DNA of 64,000 nucleotides, from assembly GCA_029339505.1 (NCBI GenBank), contig JAQISU010000057.1, positions 9,516,001 to 9,580,000 on the forward strand. Reading direction: 5' to 3'. Source of the stretch: Unio delphinus (Eukaryota; Mollusca; Bivalvia; Unionida; Unionidae). The number at the start of each line of letters is the position of its first letter. Position 1 is the first letter of the stretch. The notes beneath the pieces are model-generated. The model made no database searches. It was not told where the DNA came from and worked only from the letters and a program-made list of their open reading frames with translations. Shown here one piece after another: positions 1 to 11,279 of the stretch. The translations under genes were made by a program, and so were the position numbers.

Positions 1-776
1 TTGTATACAATAGATAGACACTGCAGCTTTTCATCAAATTCCGGAATAACAAAAGTATTCCATTCCATGTTTCCAGATAGTGCCAAAAATAAAATAAAAA
101 TCAGCGTTTACTTATGATATTGAAACAATGAACAGTTTAGCTGATGACTATGCATTAAAAGCAGAACATCAGAGGAACCTTACTTTCATCGGCACATCAA
201 ATAGCTTAAGGACATCTCTGGGAAAAAAACCTGGAAGATCAGTTGAAGCTGGACAAGCAGATCTTGAAGCATTTAAATATATATGAATTTTGCATGACAT
301 TTTGTGCAGTGTACATTGCTCTACTTTTGTGAATATATGATTTAATCTTTCAGTTCTTGTTCATTAAGTTCATTTAGATCTTACCTTGCTAAGGATGTGG
401 AAAAGAAGTTCCAAGTTATATTATTAAAAAAAATGTAAAATTGATGAGTTTGCTATTATTTGTGTGCGTGAAAGCCTGAAAACTGTGCATTTCTTTAACC
501 TAAAATTTTTTCACAAAGGCCTTAAAATTTTTTTAAAAAAAGCCTAAATTTTGTAGATCAGGATTTGCTACTAACCCTTGTAAATATCTCTATGAATTTC
601 CATTCAATTAGGAGATCGTAGGACAACAGATTGATAGATGGACAAATCAAGAGTATCATAATACTGATACTTAAAAAAAATGTGTGGAATTAAGAGTATA
701 AACTAAAAGTTATATTGCCATAATCATTAATAATCAAGCATTAAATTTCTTTCTACTTACTCTGATTCATACCACT
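1..776. other. Intron or upstream sequence, no gene seen
   Basis: AT-rich sequence with no exon I can recognise. It should lie in the gamma-SNAP intron before the exon at 1157, because the preceding gamma-SNAP helices are not found here; those exons are presumably left of the window. Confidence 0.5.
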
Positions 777-1049
777 CTGGTGGCCTAGTGGTTAGAGTGT
801 CTGGCGCGGAAGTGGGAGGTCATGGGTTTACAAAAATGGTACTAACAGCTGCATCGCTTGGCACTCAGCATTAAGAAATTAGTGTTAGTACTGATCAGCC
901 TGGTGTTAGGATAATTTCACTGGGTGGGACATCATGCTACATGGCTGCGGCATGATTTTCTCAGTGCTAGACATCACCATAAACTGCCTCACTGCAGACA
1001 TCGTAGCGATATGACTGAAAAATTGTTAAAGCTACATTAAAAATCCTAA

Positions 1050-1094
<45 letters not shown>
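777..1094 (+). mobile_element. SINE-A copy 1 (tRNA-derived SINE with CA tail)
   Basis: The head reads 'tggcctagtggttagagtgt', a Pol III A-box-like tRNA start, followed by a decayed B-box region near 810-830. The body shares long blocks with the copy at 12647 (for example 'actaacagctgc', 'gactgggtgggacatcat', 'aaactgcctcactgcagac'). The 3' end is 'ctgaaaaattgttaaagct' followed by a (CA)n tract at 1051-1093. It sits about 60 bases before the first visible gamma-SNAP exon. The family name is mine. Confidence 0.8.
1051..1093. repeat. (CA)n microsatellite
   Basis: Perfect dinucleotide run at the 3' tail of SINE-A copy 1, about 60 bases upstream of a splice acceptor. Confidence 0.97.
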
Positions 1095-1095
<1 letters not shown>

Positions 1096-1156
1096 AAACT
1101 GCTTCTGAAATTCTGGGTTCTTATTATATGTAACCTTTGTTATATTGTTTTTCCAG

Positions 1157-1223
1157 GATGGTAGAAATGACGCACCCATCTAAGGCGGCGGAATTATACA
1201 AAAGAGCTAGTGAGATATCTGAG
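1157..1223 (+). CDS. NAPG: Gamma-SNAP (gamma-soluble NSF attachment protein), internal exon A
   Basis: Gamma-SNAP is a cytosolic adaptor that recruits the AAA ATPase NSF to SNARE complexes so they can be disassembled after membrane fusion. This exon follows a T-rich tract and 'ttccag' and ends before 'gtattt'. Its first base completes a codon from an upstream exon. The rest encodes 22 residues including 'HPSKAAELYKRASEISE', which aligns without gaps to the TPR-like helix of vertebrate gamma-SNAP around 'DPEKAVQLYQQTANVFE'. It ends in phase 0, matching the phase-0 start at 8829. The gene is partial in this window: upstream exons, start codon and promoter are missing. The donor 'gtattt' is weaker than the others. 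Identity comes from remembered human sequence, supported by the four following exons. Confidence 0.85.
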
Positions 1224-2164
1224 GTATTTTAATGCAGTTATGATTGTTTGTTTGTTTGATCATTTATTCATCTTATAAAATTGCATTAATAAAGTATTGT
1301 AATAAATAATATAGTAAGCAGTTTAACAGTAGTACCATGAATGATGTTAATTATACTCCTCGCTATGCATAATCATGTCTTTTGGCAGTAGCAGGCAAGG
1401 TGGATTAGGAAGATAAATGATCATGGTATTTGACCTTTGATTAAGGTATGCAGTCTTAAATTAAACCTAATTTGAAGAAACTTATTTTCAGATTAGCCTT
1501 GACCTTGATGACCTTGCTCTTTCACCTGTAGACCCTAAGGTTTATAATGTCTTTCTTACCCTAAGTGAAATCCATACAAATCTGTGGCTTATATTACATT
1601 TTTGCATTAGCTGATAACCGTATAGGGTTTTATAATTCCTGTATAATGCTGTTGTTCCTGGCATCATCAAAACTGATGAGATGATGCAGTGTCGTCATAA
1701 AAAAAGTCACTGACCTGTCTTGCAGGCTTCTTTGATTTTGATGAAATGTAGTTTTACTATTCATGCTTGAATAATTAAATTGGATGATTATTTATATCTC
1801 TCTTAGTACCACACACAAACAAGAAAGGACCCTGTAACCTACATTTCACATTTTGTGGCTTAGGTTGTTTTTTTTTGGTTGGCTGATGACTTTGTAGGCT
1901 TTTTTGCATGCTTTATACATATAATCCTATGTAAAATTATCAAATGTTTTGAAAGATGCACTCGCATCTCATTCTATTTCAGTTTTTGATCATTATTGCC
2001 CATACTTTGTATGTCACTAACTTGGGTTGACTTCTGAGTTGGATTGGATGTTTTTTTCTTATGCTTGTCATATTTTTTTAAGAAAGCAGACAAACATGAG
2101 GAACAAAGATCATCATCCATTATCCCCCAGTGTCATGTGCTGAGTTTTTACACCCCAAGTTGTT
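1224..2164 (+). other. Intron A-B, first part, nothing recognised
   Basis: AT-rich intronic sequence with no coding region or repeat that I can name. The 'cttgaccttgatgaccttgc' stretch near 1497 resembles low-complexity 'tgacctttgacc' repeats common in molluscs. Confidence 0.5.
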
Positions 2165-2275
2165 GTTATGGGGTTTAATTTTTTTTTAAAAGCACAAGGT
2201 AGGCTATATGTGGCATCCAGTATAACTGGTGGAGAAAGAAACCAAGGAATTCACAGAAAGAACCCCTGGCCCTGA
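2165..2275 (-). mobile_element. SINE-B relic (truncated, diverged)
   Basis: In reverse complement it reads like the 3' half of SINE-B: '...accaccagttatactggatgccacatatagcctac...' ending in a T/A-rich stretch and a remnant of 'ttaaacccc'. The tRNA-like head is missing. It is more diverged than the other copies, so probably old. Confidence 0.6.
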
Positions 2276-2699
2276 AGATACAGTTGCTTCAGAATTTGTT
2301 GATGGCCAGCCATCTTGCTAGTACAAGATAAGCAAATCATGACCACTGCCATTCTGAACAGATACTGTATCTTTTTCTGAACATACTGCACAGCAAATTG
2401 ACCAGCTGGACAAACTGCCGCATCATAGTGAACTGGCTTTATTCAGAGGTGTCTGGCTGGGCCAAGCCAACATTTTAACATACCACCACTTCTGATGATA
2501 TGGCATCATCATTGCCATATTGAATACTGTACCCATAGATCCAAAGTATACAAGTGGACAGTCCCCAATTAGATGAATGGGATGAAATGAGAATGCCTCA
2601 ATCATCCAATCCAACAATGGAACAGAAATCAACTTTGTGGCAGCAAAAGAAACTCTAGCATATCCTGCTTCCATCTGAATGTCTCTTCCACCTTAGAAT

Positions 2700-4000
2700 T
2701 TTGTTTATCAGGCCTCCATTACTGTTAATGTTTCCCTTCTGGTGAAAATTATGAAGGCACACATACTACTAAAACTACTTAAAAAAGTGGGCAGTGGAGT
2801 TTGCATAAAAGTCATACACTCTAGGCTTCTATTGTAGACTGGTTCTGGTGATGAATTCAGCAAACTGAAACCTATGATCAACCTAAGCAGTCTCAACTCA
2901 TTCATTTTGGCCCGAAAATTAGAGATGAAGACTTGCAAAGTCCATCCATCTTTCTGTGTGACACAGCAAGAATGCAATCAGCCTAGAATTATCCAGTCAG
3001 TATTTTCACATTCTAATCCATATGATGTCCCATAAGTAACTTTTTGCTGTGTGTATCGGGGAGAAAATACATCAGTTCAATGTTCTTCCATTTTGTCTCA
3101 GCCTAAGCCTAAGGGTCTTCAAATAAACTTAAACGCTATTGATCAAGTCGACTTCCTTGACACTGTCAGTGGCATACCTGGACAACAAAATCATTGGGTA
3201 TCTTTAGTTTTGTCCAAGTTATTAACAACTTTCTTGCCCTCATTTACAGTCTTTGGTGGAAAATAATACTGGAGAGGTCAGACCTTATCCCCTCCCAACA
3301 TTTTATCCCTCTCAGTATGGAGGTTTTCACACACCTCAATTTCGATGTCTCCAAAATGCATTGAAAATATCATGAATGTGGCACAGAGAATTTCAAACAA
3401 TGCATTTATCTAGGTGAGGGAGTTTCTTCATCTCTGCCTGTTCATTTTAGCAGCAGATTTATTACCTGTTCGCTGCATTACAGATCTCCCTATTAGCCCA
3501 GTGTTGACATATCACAGGTCATTATGATCTAGTTACACATCAGAAACTTCTTTGTCCAATAGCAAGGCAGAAAGTGGATCACAGGTTATATGTTCCTCAA
3601 AAGCCTATGGCAGAAAATAACTATTTGTAGAGATGCCGAACTGTTAGGTTGAGGAACACACTTGCTATTGGACTTTACGACAGTCATTGGCAATTGAATG
3701 ATTTAAGAAATGGCTCTTGACATCAACTTCCTGGAAATGAAAGCTTTTCTTAATGTCTTCAACACATGGATAGAATGCATGCATAGACATATGGTCTTGA
3801 TACTATCAAACAATATGGTAGTGAGTCATGTACAACCTCAAACGTTGACCTACAAAATCACTGGACCTTTGCATAATGGTATTCATACATGCCAACCATT
3901 ACACTTTTGGCAGAATCATTACGCTTTTTTTCAGTATATACACCTTCCCAAAAAATCAATTATTTGTTTTCTCGTTTTTATTAACATTCCAATATACCCA
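2700..4000 (+). pseudogene. DIRS-like retrotransposon relic (reverse transcriptase and RNase H fragments)
   Basis: Two stretches read as decayed DIRS-type polymerase. Around 2790-2960 the + strand gives 'GFYCRLVLVMN' then 'LKPMINLSSLNSFILARK' and 'LEMKT', the fingers motif block of DIRS/Ty3-like reverse transcriptases. Around 3480-3840 it gives 'ADLLPVRCI' and, from 3710, 'ALDINFLEMKAFLNVFNTW' and 'LILSNNMVV', the RNase H block with its Glu and Asp-Asn-like positions (the Asp appears as Ser/Asn here). Stops and frameshifts are frequent. It is much more decayed than the DIRS element at 8961, so it is a separate older insertion in the same gene. I could not find its terminal repeats. Flanking sequence at 2276-2700 and 4000-5300 may belong to it (gag and recombinase ends), but I cannot show that. 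Confidence 0.6.
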
Positions 4001-5355
4001 CAGACCATATTTTAGGGAAAAAAATGGCTTTTACATACTACAATATAAGAGTATGTTTGTCCGTGGATGTGCGTGCACCTTCCTAACAGTATCATGTTCT
4101 ATTTATAGCAAATCTTGTTCTACTTTCAAACTTTCGACCACAAATTCTATTTATAACATCTTTATGGCTTAGTGAGGAGAGAACAGACTGGTTTTTTAAT
4201 TTAACCTTTACGCACAGATTCTTTGTTCTATTTTATATTTACTGCAGAATCAGTCTAAAAGTATTTTGCACTAAAAAGTAATTTTATTTTAGTCGATGAA
4301 TATATAAAAGAAAAATATATCCCTTCAAAAATGTCACAGATGAATTAGAAAAAGGCAAAAAAAAAAGAATTTTAATATTTGGCGATAAATGTTTAAAGAT
4401 GGATTCTAGTAGATGAATGTGTAAAGCCAATTTCCTTTTCTTTCTCATTGTTAGTTAGACTTGATCACCATAAAGGGATACAAGTTCATGATCAATGGAA
4501 TATTCTAACATCATGGACGAGATGATATTGGACACAAGGACCTTTCAATTTATCCAAACCATGCACATTCACATTATTCTCAAAATGGAATTTCTGTCAT
4601 ATGTGTTGACAAATCTTTACTCGTCCTAGCTCAAGCCCCAGTCAGTCACATCAATCAGTCAACTATATATGATACAAGACTTGTTTTCTGATAACACTAT
4701 TCTCAGCATACAGTCAGTGAGCTATATGACTTCTCTTTAGTTCCAAAACTACATACAGTTCTGTTCCAATCAGTTGTCCTGAAGGCAGATCCTTGTTTAT
4801 TGCTGAAAATAGGTTGCCATCAATAGGAAATCAACAAATATCAATTTGTACTCTTAATAGAACACATGCTATGACCAGACCAGGCTATTACTGCCCTGAG
4901 TCCAAAACCAATATATAACACCACAAGAGCTATCTGCATCAATAAAGGGAGATCTAGAACCAGCATACAATGAACTAAGTTAGAATGGGTGTGCCTTATG
5001 AAAATCTCATTTCAAGAAATATGTGCAATTTCCTTGAGCTGTAGAACATTATCTATCTGAAACATAGTGGAGTTAGTTAGATGTCATGCCCAGCCATTTG
5101 AACCAGTTTCAAACTGTGACACATGGTTTTTTAGAGGAGGAAACTGAACCTTATTGAGCCCATGGTAACTAAACCAACAGTAACCACTCCACATTATGAT
5201 AACACAACCTCAGAACCAAATGATATTGGTTACTTTCACTGGATTTGCCTGCATAAACTTTCAGAGCGAGATGATAATCAAGTACAGAATCACACATTGA
5301 TCTTCCTCACATGTGTATTAAGTAAGATGCTAAACTAGCATTTGGAGAGTTGACC
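4001..5355 (+). other. Intron A-B, middle part, no clear feature
   Basis: No firm feature. Fragments such as 'PNHAHSHYSQ' near 4555 may continue the DIRS relic, but no motif is decisive. Confidence 0.35.
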
Positions 5356-5363
5356 CTTTTAAT
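5356..5363. repeat. Left 8-bp target site duplication of hAT-like element
   Basis: 'cttttaat' directly precedes the element end and is repeated exactly at 7963-7970. Confidence 0.75.
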
Positions 5364-7962
5364 TAAAGCTGTACCAATTAATCATCCGTACTCATAATTG
5401 GGCCGATTATTAGAACATTTGGTATAATCGGTATCAGCAAAAATAATTGGTGCCGATGTAAAAAAAAAAAATAACAAATTTCCAAAATATTAATTCGATC
5501 ATAACATTCATCTTGACATAACTTTGTATTTTAAATCAGAATTGAATCCAGTCCTACCCATTTATATTGTCATCACTTGCATCGACAAGCCGCCTATATC
5601 GACAAAAAAGAACAAAGTCCCAGTCCCTTCGTGGGTTACTACCAAATTGTTATGCTTATGTCGATGTCGAGATAAAAGATAAACATCCATGTGGACAGAA
5701 GCCCGTGGTCCCAGTTTGAACAAATTCTTTGTTTTCTAATCATTTATGTTGACAAGCTGCCAGTTCCAACTCGTACTTTGTTCAACAATTAGTTGATTAA
5801 TGTTGCGGTCAGATAAAAAAAACAACCACCCTAGACTTTTGTTTGGGCCTATAAAGCTGGCCTCTCGCAGCAACTTACACAAAGTGAAATCTTATCAATT
5901 CTAGCATTTTCCAAAGAATGCACAGAGGTATATATAGGATTTTAAAACTAGGAGTTCAAGAGTGCCACCAGTAAACGTTGCAGTCCCCTACCAGAAGCAA
6001 ATTGGGCATACCTGAAATGGCTATATTTCCATGAGTAGAAACAGCGGTTGCCATAGAGTTTAATTTTCAAACTTCTTTACATCACTGACATGTAGCCCTT
6101 GTTTGTCCATTAGAGTGAGAGTGAATTGTCATGTCAAGATAAGGTCTTATTCCAAGCACTAAGTTAGGCATCATACATAGTGTTACACATGAAATGTCAG
6201 TTCTAGCAACTTCTAAGACTCTGTTGAATTTCATTACAATATTCGCCAATTAGCCGTTTAACCCTTGTTAAAATTTGCAAACAGCATTTTGTCTAACTCT
6301 CAACATGTCTTGATTTTGAGGTCACAATCACTACTTAGTTTGCAACACTTGGCAATGAAAATAATAATGAAGGCAGATGCTGTTCATTTGATGTACTGTT
6401 CTTATACGCAAATACATTAATGGGCCATTCTACCTCTGAAATCAGTCATATCACACATTTTCTCACCACTCTGCAGCTAGTCATGTCTTTGATCTTGCCG
6501 CCTATCTTGTGGGTCATGTTCTTCAGATGTACTCTTTTAATGACAACATGTAGATCTGGGTTTTTTTCAGCCACTGAATTTTCTGATTGTAAACATCTAA
6601 AATAATTTATCAACACATTTTCCCACTTGAAGCAGGAGTTGCAAGCCCTTAAATTTACCCTCCAGCTAATTGATGCGTACTGAGAACTCCTGTATACGTT
6701 ATTGTCTGAATCCCAGATATAAAAAAGTGTCCAAATATACGTGATTACGCTTTTACAAGACCTTTGAAAGTGATCGGTGATTAAAACAAGTTTATTTTGC
6801 AGTGAAAGTTTCGTTTTTAACTTTATTTACATTTACGATGGCTACCAACAGCAGTGTAAAATGCAAATTAAATTGACAGTCTCTGGAAATTAAATATCTG
6901 GCTGTTAAGGAAATTGAGGGCTGAACATCTCGCAAAGAGGTCTGTGAAAATGTTTCGCTTAAAAATAACACCCGTTCAGGAAGGATGAAAGCTGCTGAGT
7001 CTATAAAGAAAGACTATGTTGAAGGTAACTGTTCTCCCCAAAGGAAGAAGCAACAAGACTGCTACATTTGAAGACATGGAGGAAGCAAAAAATGGTTTAA
7101 TGAAGCATTTGGGAGAAATCTTAGTGTGGAGAAAACTTCGCTGCAACAAGTACTTGGTTCAGTCGCTTTAATGTTCGTCATATCATCCCATACAAAAGTA
7201 TTTGTGGAGAATACATGTACTGTTGACAGCTTTTCATTTCCATGTGAATAGCACCCATCCCCTTGTTAGCCTCAATAATATGGGAAGAGACTGACCAAAA
7301 TCAAGGCTAATTTAAGTACATGTACATGAAGCATGTAAATAACAACTGTCCAATCATGTGCTAATGCAGACATTGAATATCGTACTGTTTTTCATATCAG
7401 GATGTGATCGGTGCAATATTTTATTGTGGATTTTATCACACAAAGGTAACCAGAATATAATTTGTCAATATACAAATGTATTTCACACTGATTCTCTCTT
7501 CATGTACTCTAAATTTCCATTTTTTTCTCAAGGTGTAAATGCTACTCACTAACGACGGGTCACTCTTTGCAGACGAATATTAACTTTTCTCTTTTAAATA
7601 AATGATAGTACTTTATAATAGTTTAATAACTATCGGGTCACCGAAAGTTATTTTTTTAACTTGCCTATGTCTTAGGACACGGAAAAAATTATTGTTTCAT
7701 ATCCCAAGATTTACATCCATTACAGTAGTTAACAAAAAAAACCTAAAAACAGTAAAGTTTAGACATTAGTCCGCGGATAAGCAGACTGCCACCTCCCCCT
7801 TATTCCAGGCCTTTTCTTTTTTTTCCAAAATTATTCAGCTTATACATGAGTAAATACTGTGATAATGAAATAATCGGTATAATAATCAGTATCAGCAGTT
7901 TTAAGAATCGGCTATATGCTGTATCGGCATAATCGGCAAAAAGTGACATCAGTACAGCTCTA
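5364..7962. mobile_element. hAT-like DNA transposon, probably non-autonomous, 2.6 kb
   Basis: The left end is 'TAAAGCTGTACC' and the right end, in reverse complement, is 'TAGAGCTGTACTGATG', so the termini are inverted repeats. Both are flanked by the identical octamer 'cttttaat'. An 8-bp duplication and a TIR of the form TAGAG(C)TGTAC fit the hAT superfamily. The first and last ~110 bases carry repeated 'gccgat', 'atcggtat' and 'aatcgg' motifs, as expected of subterminal transposase-binding repeats. No hAT transposase (RW or DDE/hATC blocks) is visible inside. Instead, a broken CENP-B-like reading frame lies at 6838-7170. Confidence 0.72.
6838..7170 (+). pseudogene. CENP-B/pogo-like transposase N-terminus, broken
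   Basis: Starting at the ATG at 6838, the frame reads M-A-T-N-S-S-V, then a TGA, then 'QSLEIKYLAVKEIEG', a second TGA, and 'TSRKEVCENVSLKNNT', 'AAESIKKDY'. This is the usual arrangement of the CENP-B N-terminal helix-turn-helix of pogo/Tigger/jerky-like transposases (lysine-rich start, 'leiKylaVkeiE', 'SrkEVce'). Further on, a shifted frame gives 'KKWFNEAFGRNLSVEK', like the second HTH domain. Both TGAs occur where CGA (Arg) would fit, so CpG decay may have made them. No DDE catalytic domain follows. It lies inside the hAT-like element, so either that element captured it or a pogo-type element is nested there. Confidence 0.6.
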
Positions 7963-7970
7963 CTTTTAAT
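7963..7970. repeat. Right 8-bp target site duplication of hAT-like element
   Basis: 'cttttaat', identical to 5356-5363. Confidence 0.75.
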
Positions 7971-8828
7971 GGTGCAAACCTTTCGCCTTTTGAGTGACAG
8001 GTAGAGATATGGTGCTCAGCATTTGCTCCTCCTTGTAATATTCTAATGTATTGTGATCAGATAACGTTTATGATGGGGGCAGCAAATACTGTATTAAATT
8101 ATATTTCTCTGATAATATTGCAAATAATCCCTCCCAGTCTTCTCAGCAATGCAGCATCCTTTAAAATTGTATTTAATTTTTAAAAAAACATTTTTGAACT
8201 GGATATACTTGTAGAACCTAGTGAGTAGAAAGGGGAGTTAACTTGTAAGACTCATTTCTCTTTATATAGACATGTGCACACACAAAAACACACACATTTA
8301 CACAGATTAAAGCATCTCTTACGTGTGATCTCTTTCTATTGACAAAGATGTATTACAATCTTACTGCAGTGTATACCCTAGAGGTGCAAAACTGAGAGTC
8401 TAAAATTTCCTTAGTGTCAAAACTGGGGGTAAGACTGAGTAAAAAATTAACTTTGGTATCAATAGTTGGGGTCAAATTAAAACTTTGGGGGTCTCTGAAG
8501 CGCAAATGAGGGTAAAGGAAAACACTGTACAGAGATGACAAGATTTGGAGGTTGCATGAAAATTTATCATAATATCATGTGATCAGGTATTATCCAAGAA
8601 ACATAATATACAAGAAAAGTTGTTTTCGCTGATGGGAGACCATGCATAAAGGTAAGCTTGTCCCAGAATTTCCCTGGGCTTATTGAAGTAATGCTATAAG
8701 AGGGCAAAATGGCAATGTAAGATTTAATTAATGACAGTCATAAACATTGAAATAATGCACAAATTGATTATAAAGACACTTGTTACTGATATAAAGTACA
8801 TTGCAGAACATTTGTCTTTCTGTTTCAG
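7971..8828 (+). other. Intron A-B, last part
   Basis: No coding region recognised. Intronic sequence up to a good acceptor ('ctttctgtttcag') before 8829. Confidence 0.6.
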
Positions 8829-8899
8829 CTGGATGACAAACCCAGGCAGTGTGCAGATTTTATAGGCAAAGCAGGAAGGCTTTTGATTAGGTTACAAAG
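8829..8899 (+). CDS. NAPG: Gamma-SNAP, exon B
   Basis: Flanked by 'tgtttcag' and 'gtaagg', both strong splice signals. It encodes 23 residues plus two bases: 'LDDKPRQCADFIGKAGRLL' then IRLQ and the start of an Arg codon. It aligns with the vertebrate helix containing 'LRQAVELLGKASRLLVR'. The 'GKAxRLL' core is the part of the TPR-like solenoid best conserved in gamma-SNAP. It ends in phase 2 and the next exon supplies the missing G. The donor lies only 61 bases before the left end of a DIRS retrotransposon. Confidence 0.9.
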
Positions 8900-8980
8900 G
8901 TAAGGTTCAATGATAAAATTAATTGTATGGTATGTTTGGAAGAATTTTTATGAAAGTATATTTCTCCTTTGAATACGTTC

Positions 8981-9147
8981 CCCAATCACATTACTTTAGG
9001 GATATTAGCCTGCTACCTCGCGAATCCAGCCCTACCAAAAGACGAAAATTCGTCTTTCCTGTCTATGTCATATAGACAAAGGGCAATAACTCTTGCCCCT
9101 TACCTCCCCTTGCTACCCGCTAGGTGTCGCTTCTTTAGTTTTTTAGC
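8981..9147. repeat. Left inverted terminal repeat of DIRS element
   Basis: Begins 'cccaatcacattacttta' and runs to 'cttctttagttttttag'. Its reverse complement is found nearly perfectly at 15684-15851, including the 'gacgaaaattcgtcttt' palindrome. Confidence 0.93.
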
Positions 9148-9359
9148 TTCGCTTGTTGTGTGTAAACACGTACAATTAGACCTCCAATGAATCCAAGCCA
9201 TCTTAGTGTAAATTCTGACCATCCGAAGTTAAATTTGGAATTACTGTGTTGGATAATCATTCCTCTACAGGTCGTATACATTATTTTACAATATTTTCCA
9301 ATTTGAGTGACTTTGTCACCTTTTCTAGACTTCGGACCAGGTTGCAACGTGGTCAAAGC

Positions 9360-9890
9360 ACGCTTATGGCGGTACTAGCATGTAATACATGTAGCACTCA
9401 ATAATTTCGCTTATTCCGTATGTAACGTTTACGATATTAGCCACTAATAACGTGCTGCATTGATAATGTGTGCTTTATTTATCTTCTTTGACATTTCAGT
9501 AGACTTCAAAAAAGTCTTTGAACGACCAATTTGCGACTTTAATGGCGGACTTCGCTATTAATGGCGGAATTTCGTGTTGTAGTCACGAGTTCACGCGACA
9601 CTAAATCATTTCGCTTCCTCCGTTAATTAAGGTTATGGTAATAGCGACTTAATAGCGTGTTGAATTGCTAAATGTGCTTTGTTTATCATCTTTTTCGTTT
9701 CAGTAGACTTCGTCTTGAACGACCTATTGCAACACGCTCACGGCGATAACTAGTGTGGTCATTAAGAGTTAACATGGCACGGAATAATTTGACTACTCCG
9801 TTAATAACGGTTATAGTATTATCGAATTAATAATATGCTGAATTTTTTAATTTGTGCTTTGTTCTCTTCTTTTGTCGTTTCAGTAGCAAA
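9360..9890 (+). repeat. Three tandem leader units in the DIRS element (~180-204 bp)
   Basis: Each unit contains an AT-rich block with 'ttaataacggttatagtatt'-like sequence and ends in 'tttcagtag' (positions 9494, 9698, 9878). Spacing is 204 and 180 bp. Units are diverged by roughly a quarter by eye. The pyrimidine tract plus CAG at each unit end looks like a splice acceptor. Confidence 0.7.
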
Positions 9891-10079
9891 GTCGACAACG
9901 AAGGCATGAATGGCAAAATGGGTGTTGGCAATGTGGAAATGGAGGAATTATGTTGACATGGTTTAGGCTGCCCAGTGGATGTAAATTTCACCGCAGGTCC
10001 GTGCATGGCTTTCGGGCCTGTAAGTCCCGGACACATGGAGTCTAGGCTGGATCAATTGGATCCATTTTATTATGCACTT

Positions 10080-10700
10080 TCGCCGGCCGTCCAGCCGTCC
10101 GTCCAGCCGACACCGTCAGTTCAGCCGGCACTTCAGCAGGCAACAACCGGCACTAGCCATCCATCCGGCACCGTCCGTTCAGCCCAAATGGCACCAGACG
10201 GCCAGCCGACCTTCCAGCTTGCATCAACAGGCACCGGCCGTTCAGCCCAAATGGCACCGGCCGTCCAGCCGACCTTCCAGCCGGCATCATCCGGCACCGG
10301 CCATCCACCCGGCAACGACCGTTCAGCCCAAATGGCATCGGTCGTCCAGCCGACCTTCCAGCCGGCATCATCCGGCACCGGCCGTCCATCCGGGAACGAC
10401 CGTTAAGCCCAAATGGCACCGGTCGTCTAGCCGACCTTCCAGCCGGCATCAACCTACACCGGCCATCCATCCGGCAACGACCGTTCAGCCCAAATGGCAC
10501 CGGTCGTCCAGCCGACCTTCCAGCCGGCATCAACCTGCACCGGCCGTCCATCCGGCAACGACCGTTCAGCCCAATTGGCACCGGTTGTGCAGCCGACCTT
10601 CCAGCCGGCATCAACCTGCACCTGCCGTCCATCCGGCAACGACCGTTCAGCACAAATGGCACCGGTCTTCCAGCCGGCATCAACCTGCACCGGCTGTACA
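10080..10700 (+). repeat. 81-bp GC-rich minisatellite, block 1
   Basis: Unit anchors 'gaccttcc' fall at 10208, 10271, 10352, 10433, 10514 and 10595, giving a 63-bp unit followed by exact 81-bp spacing (27 codons). GC content is far above that of the surrounding introns. Confidence 0.93.
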
Positions 10701-11279
10701 TCGGATTTACGGAGATTATAGTGATGTACCCGTCAGTCAATCTGTACTACTGGTAACATATCACTACCATGAGAGAGATGTTATAAATGTATCTCCGTCC
10801 AATCAGACCATTCGAGAGGCCGGTGCCGGTCATAGCCGGACCTTCGCCGACATTCCGGCCGACCATATACTAGACAAATCAGTCGGTATTGCCGGTGTAC
10901 ACCTCCCGTCACGTCAAATACGTTACGGTGTGATTTTAAAACAAGGGAGAATTAGTGACATTATCAGAGATGACGGAATTGAGTTATCTATGCCACTTGG
11001 TATGCGCTACCCAGATATGGTAGCTTTACCAGAACAGGACTTTCAGGCCGACCATTCGCCAGTTCAATCAGCCGTTAGTGCCGTCCGTCCATATGTTCAC
11101 GGCTTCTCCACAAGGGAGATTTAGTGAAAGTGTCAATTATGACAGAATTGCGTCATCTAGATCACCTGGTATGCTGTACAGATATGCAAGCTGTACCAGA
11201 ACCAACATTCCCTCTGAGCGAATGGTAGATGGGCGCACAGTGCTGGCCGCACTACATAAGCATTATGTAATTATTATTA

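Noticed and set aside
967..1179. 70-codon minus-strand frame
   Set aside because: It crosses the CA microsatellite, the SINE tail and exon A on the wrong strand.
10133..10740. Minus-strand open frames over the GC-rich repeats
   Set aside because: Shadows of the 81-bp repeats, which lack stops in most frames. The DIRS element is coded on the + strand.
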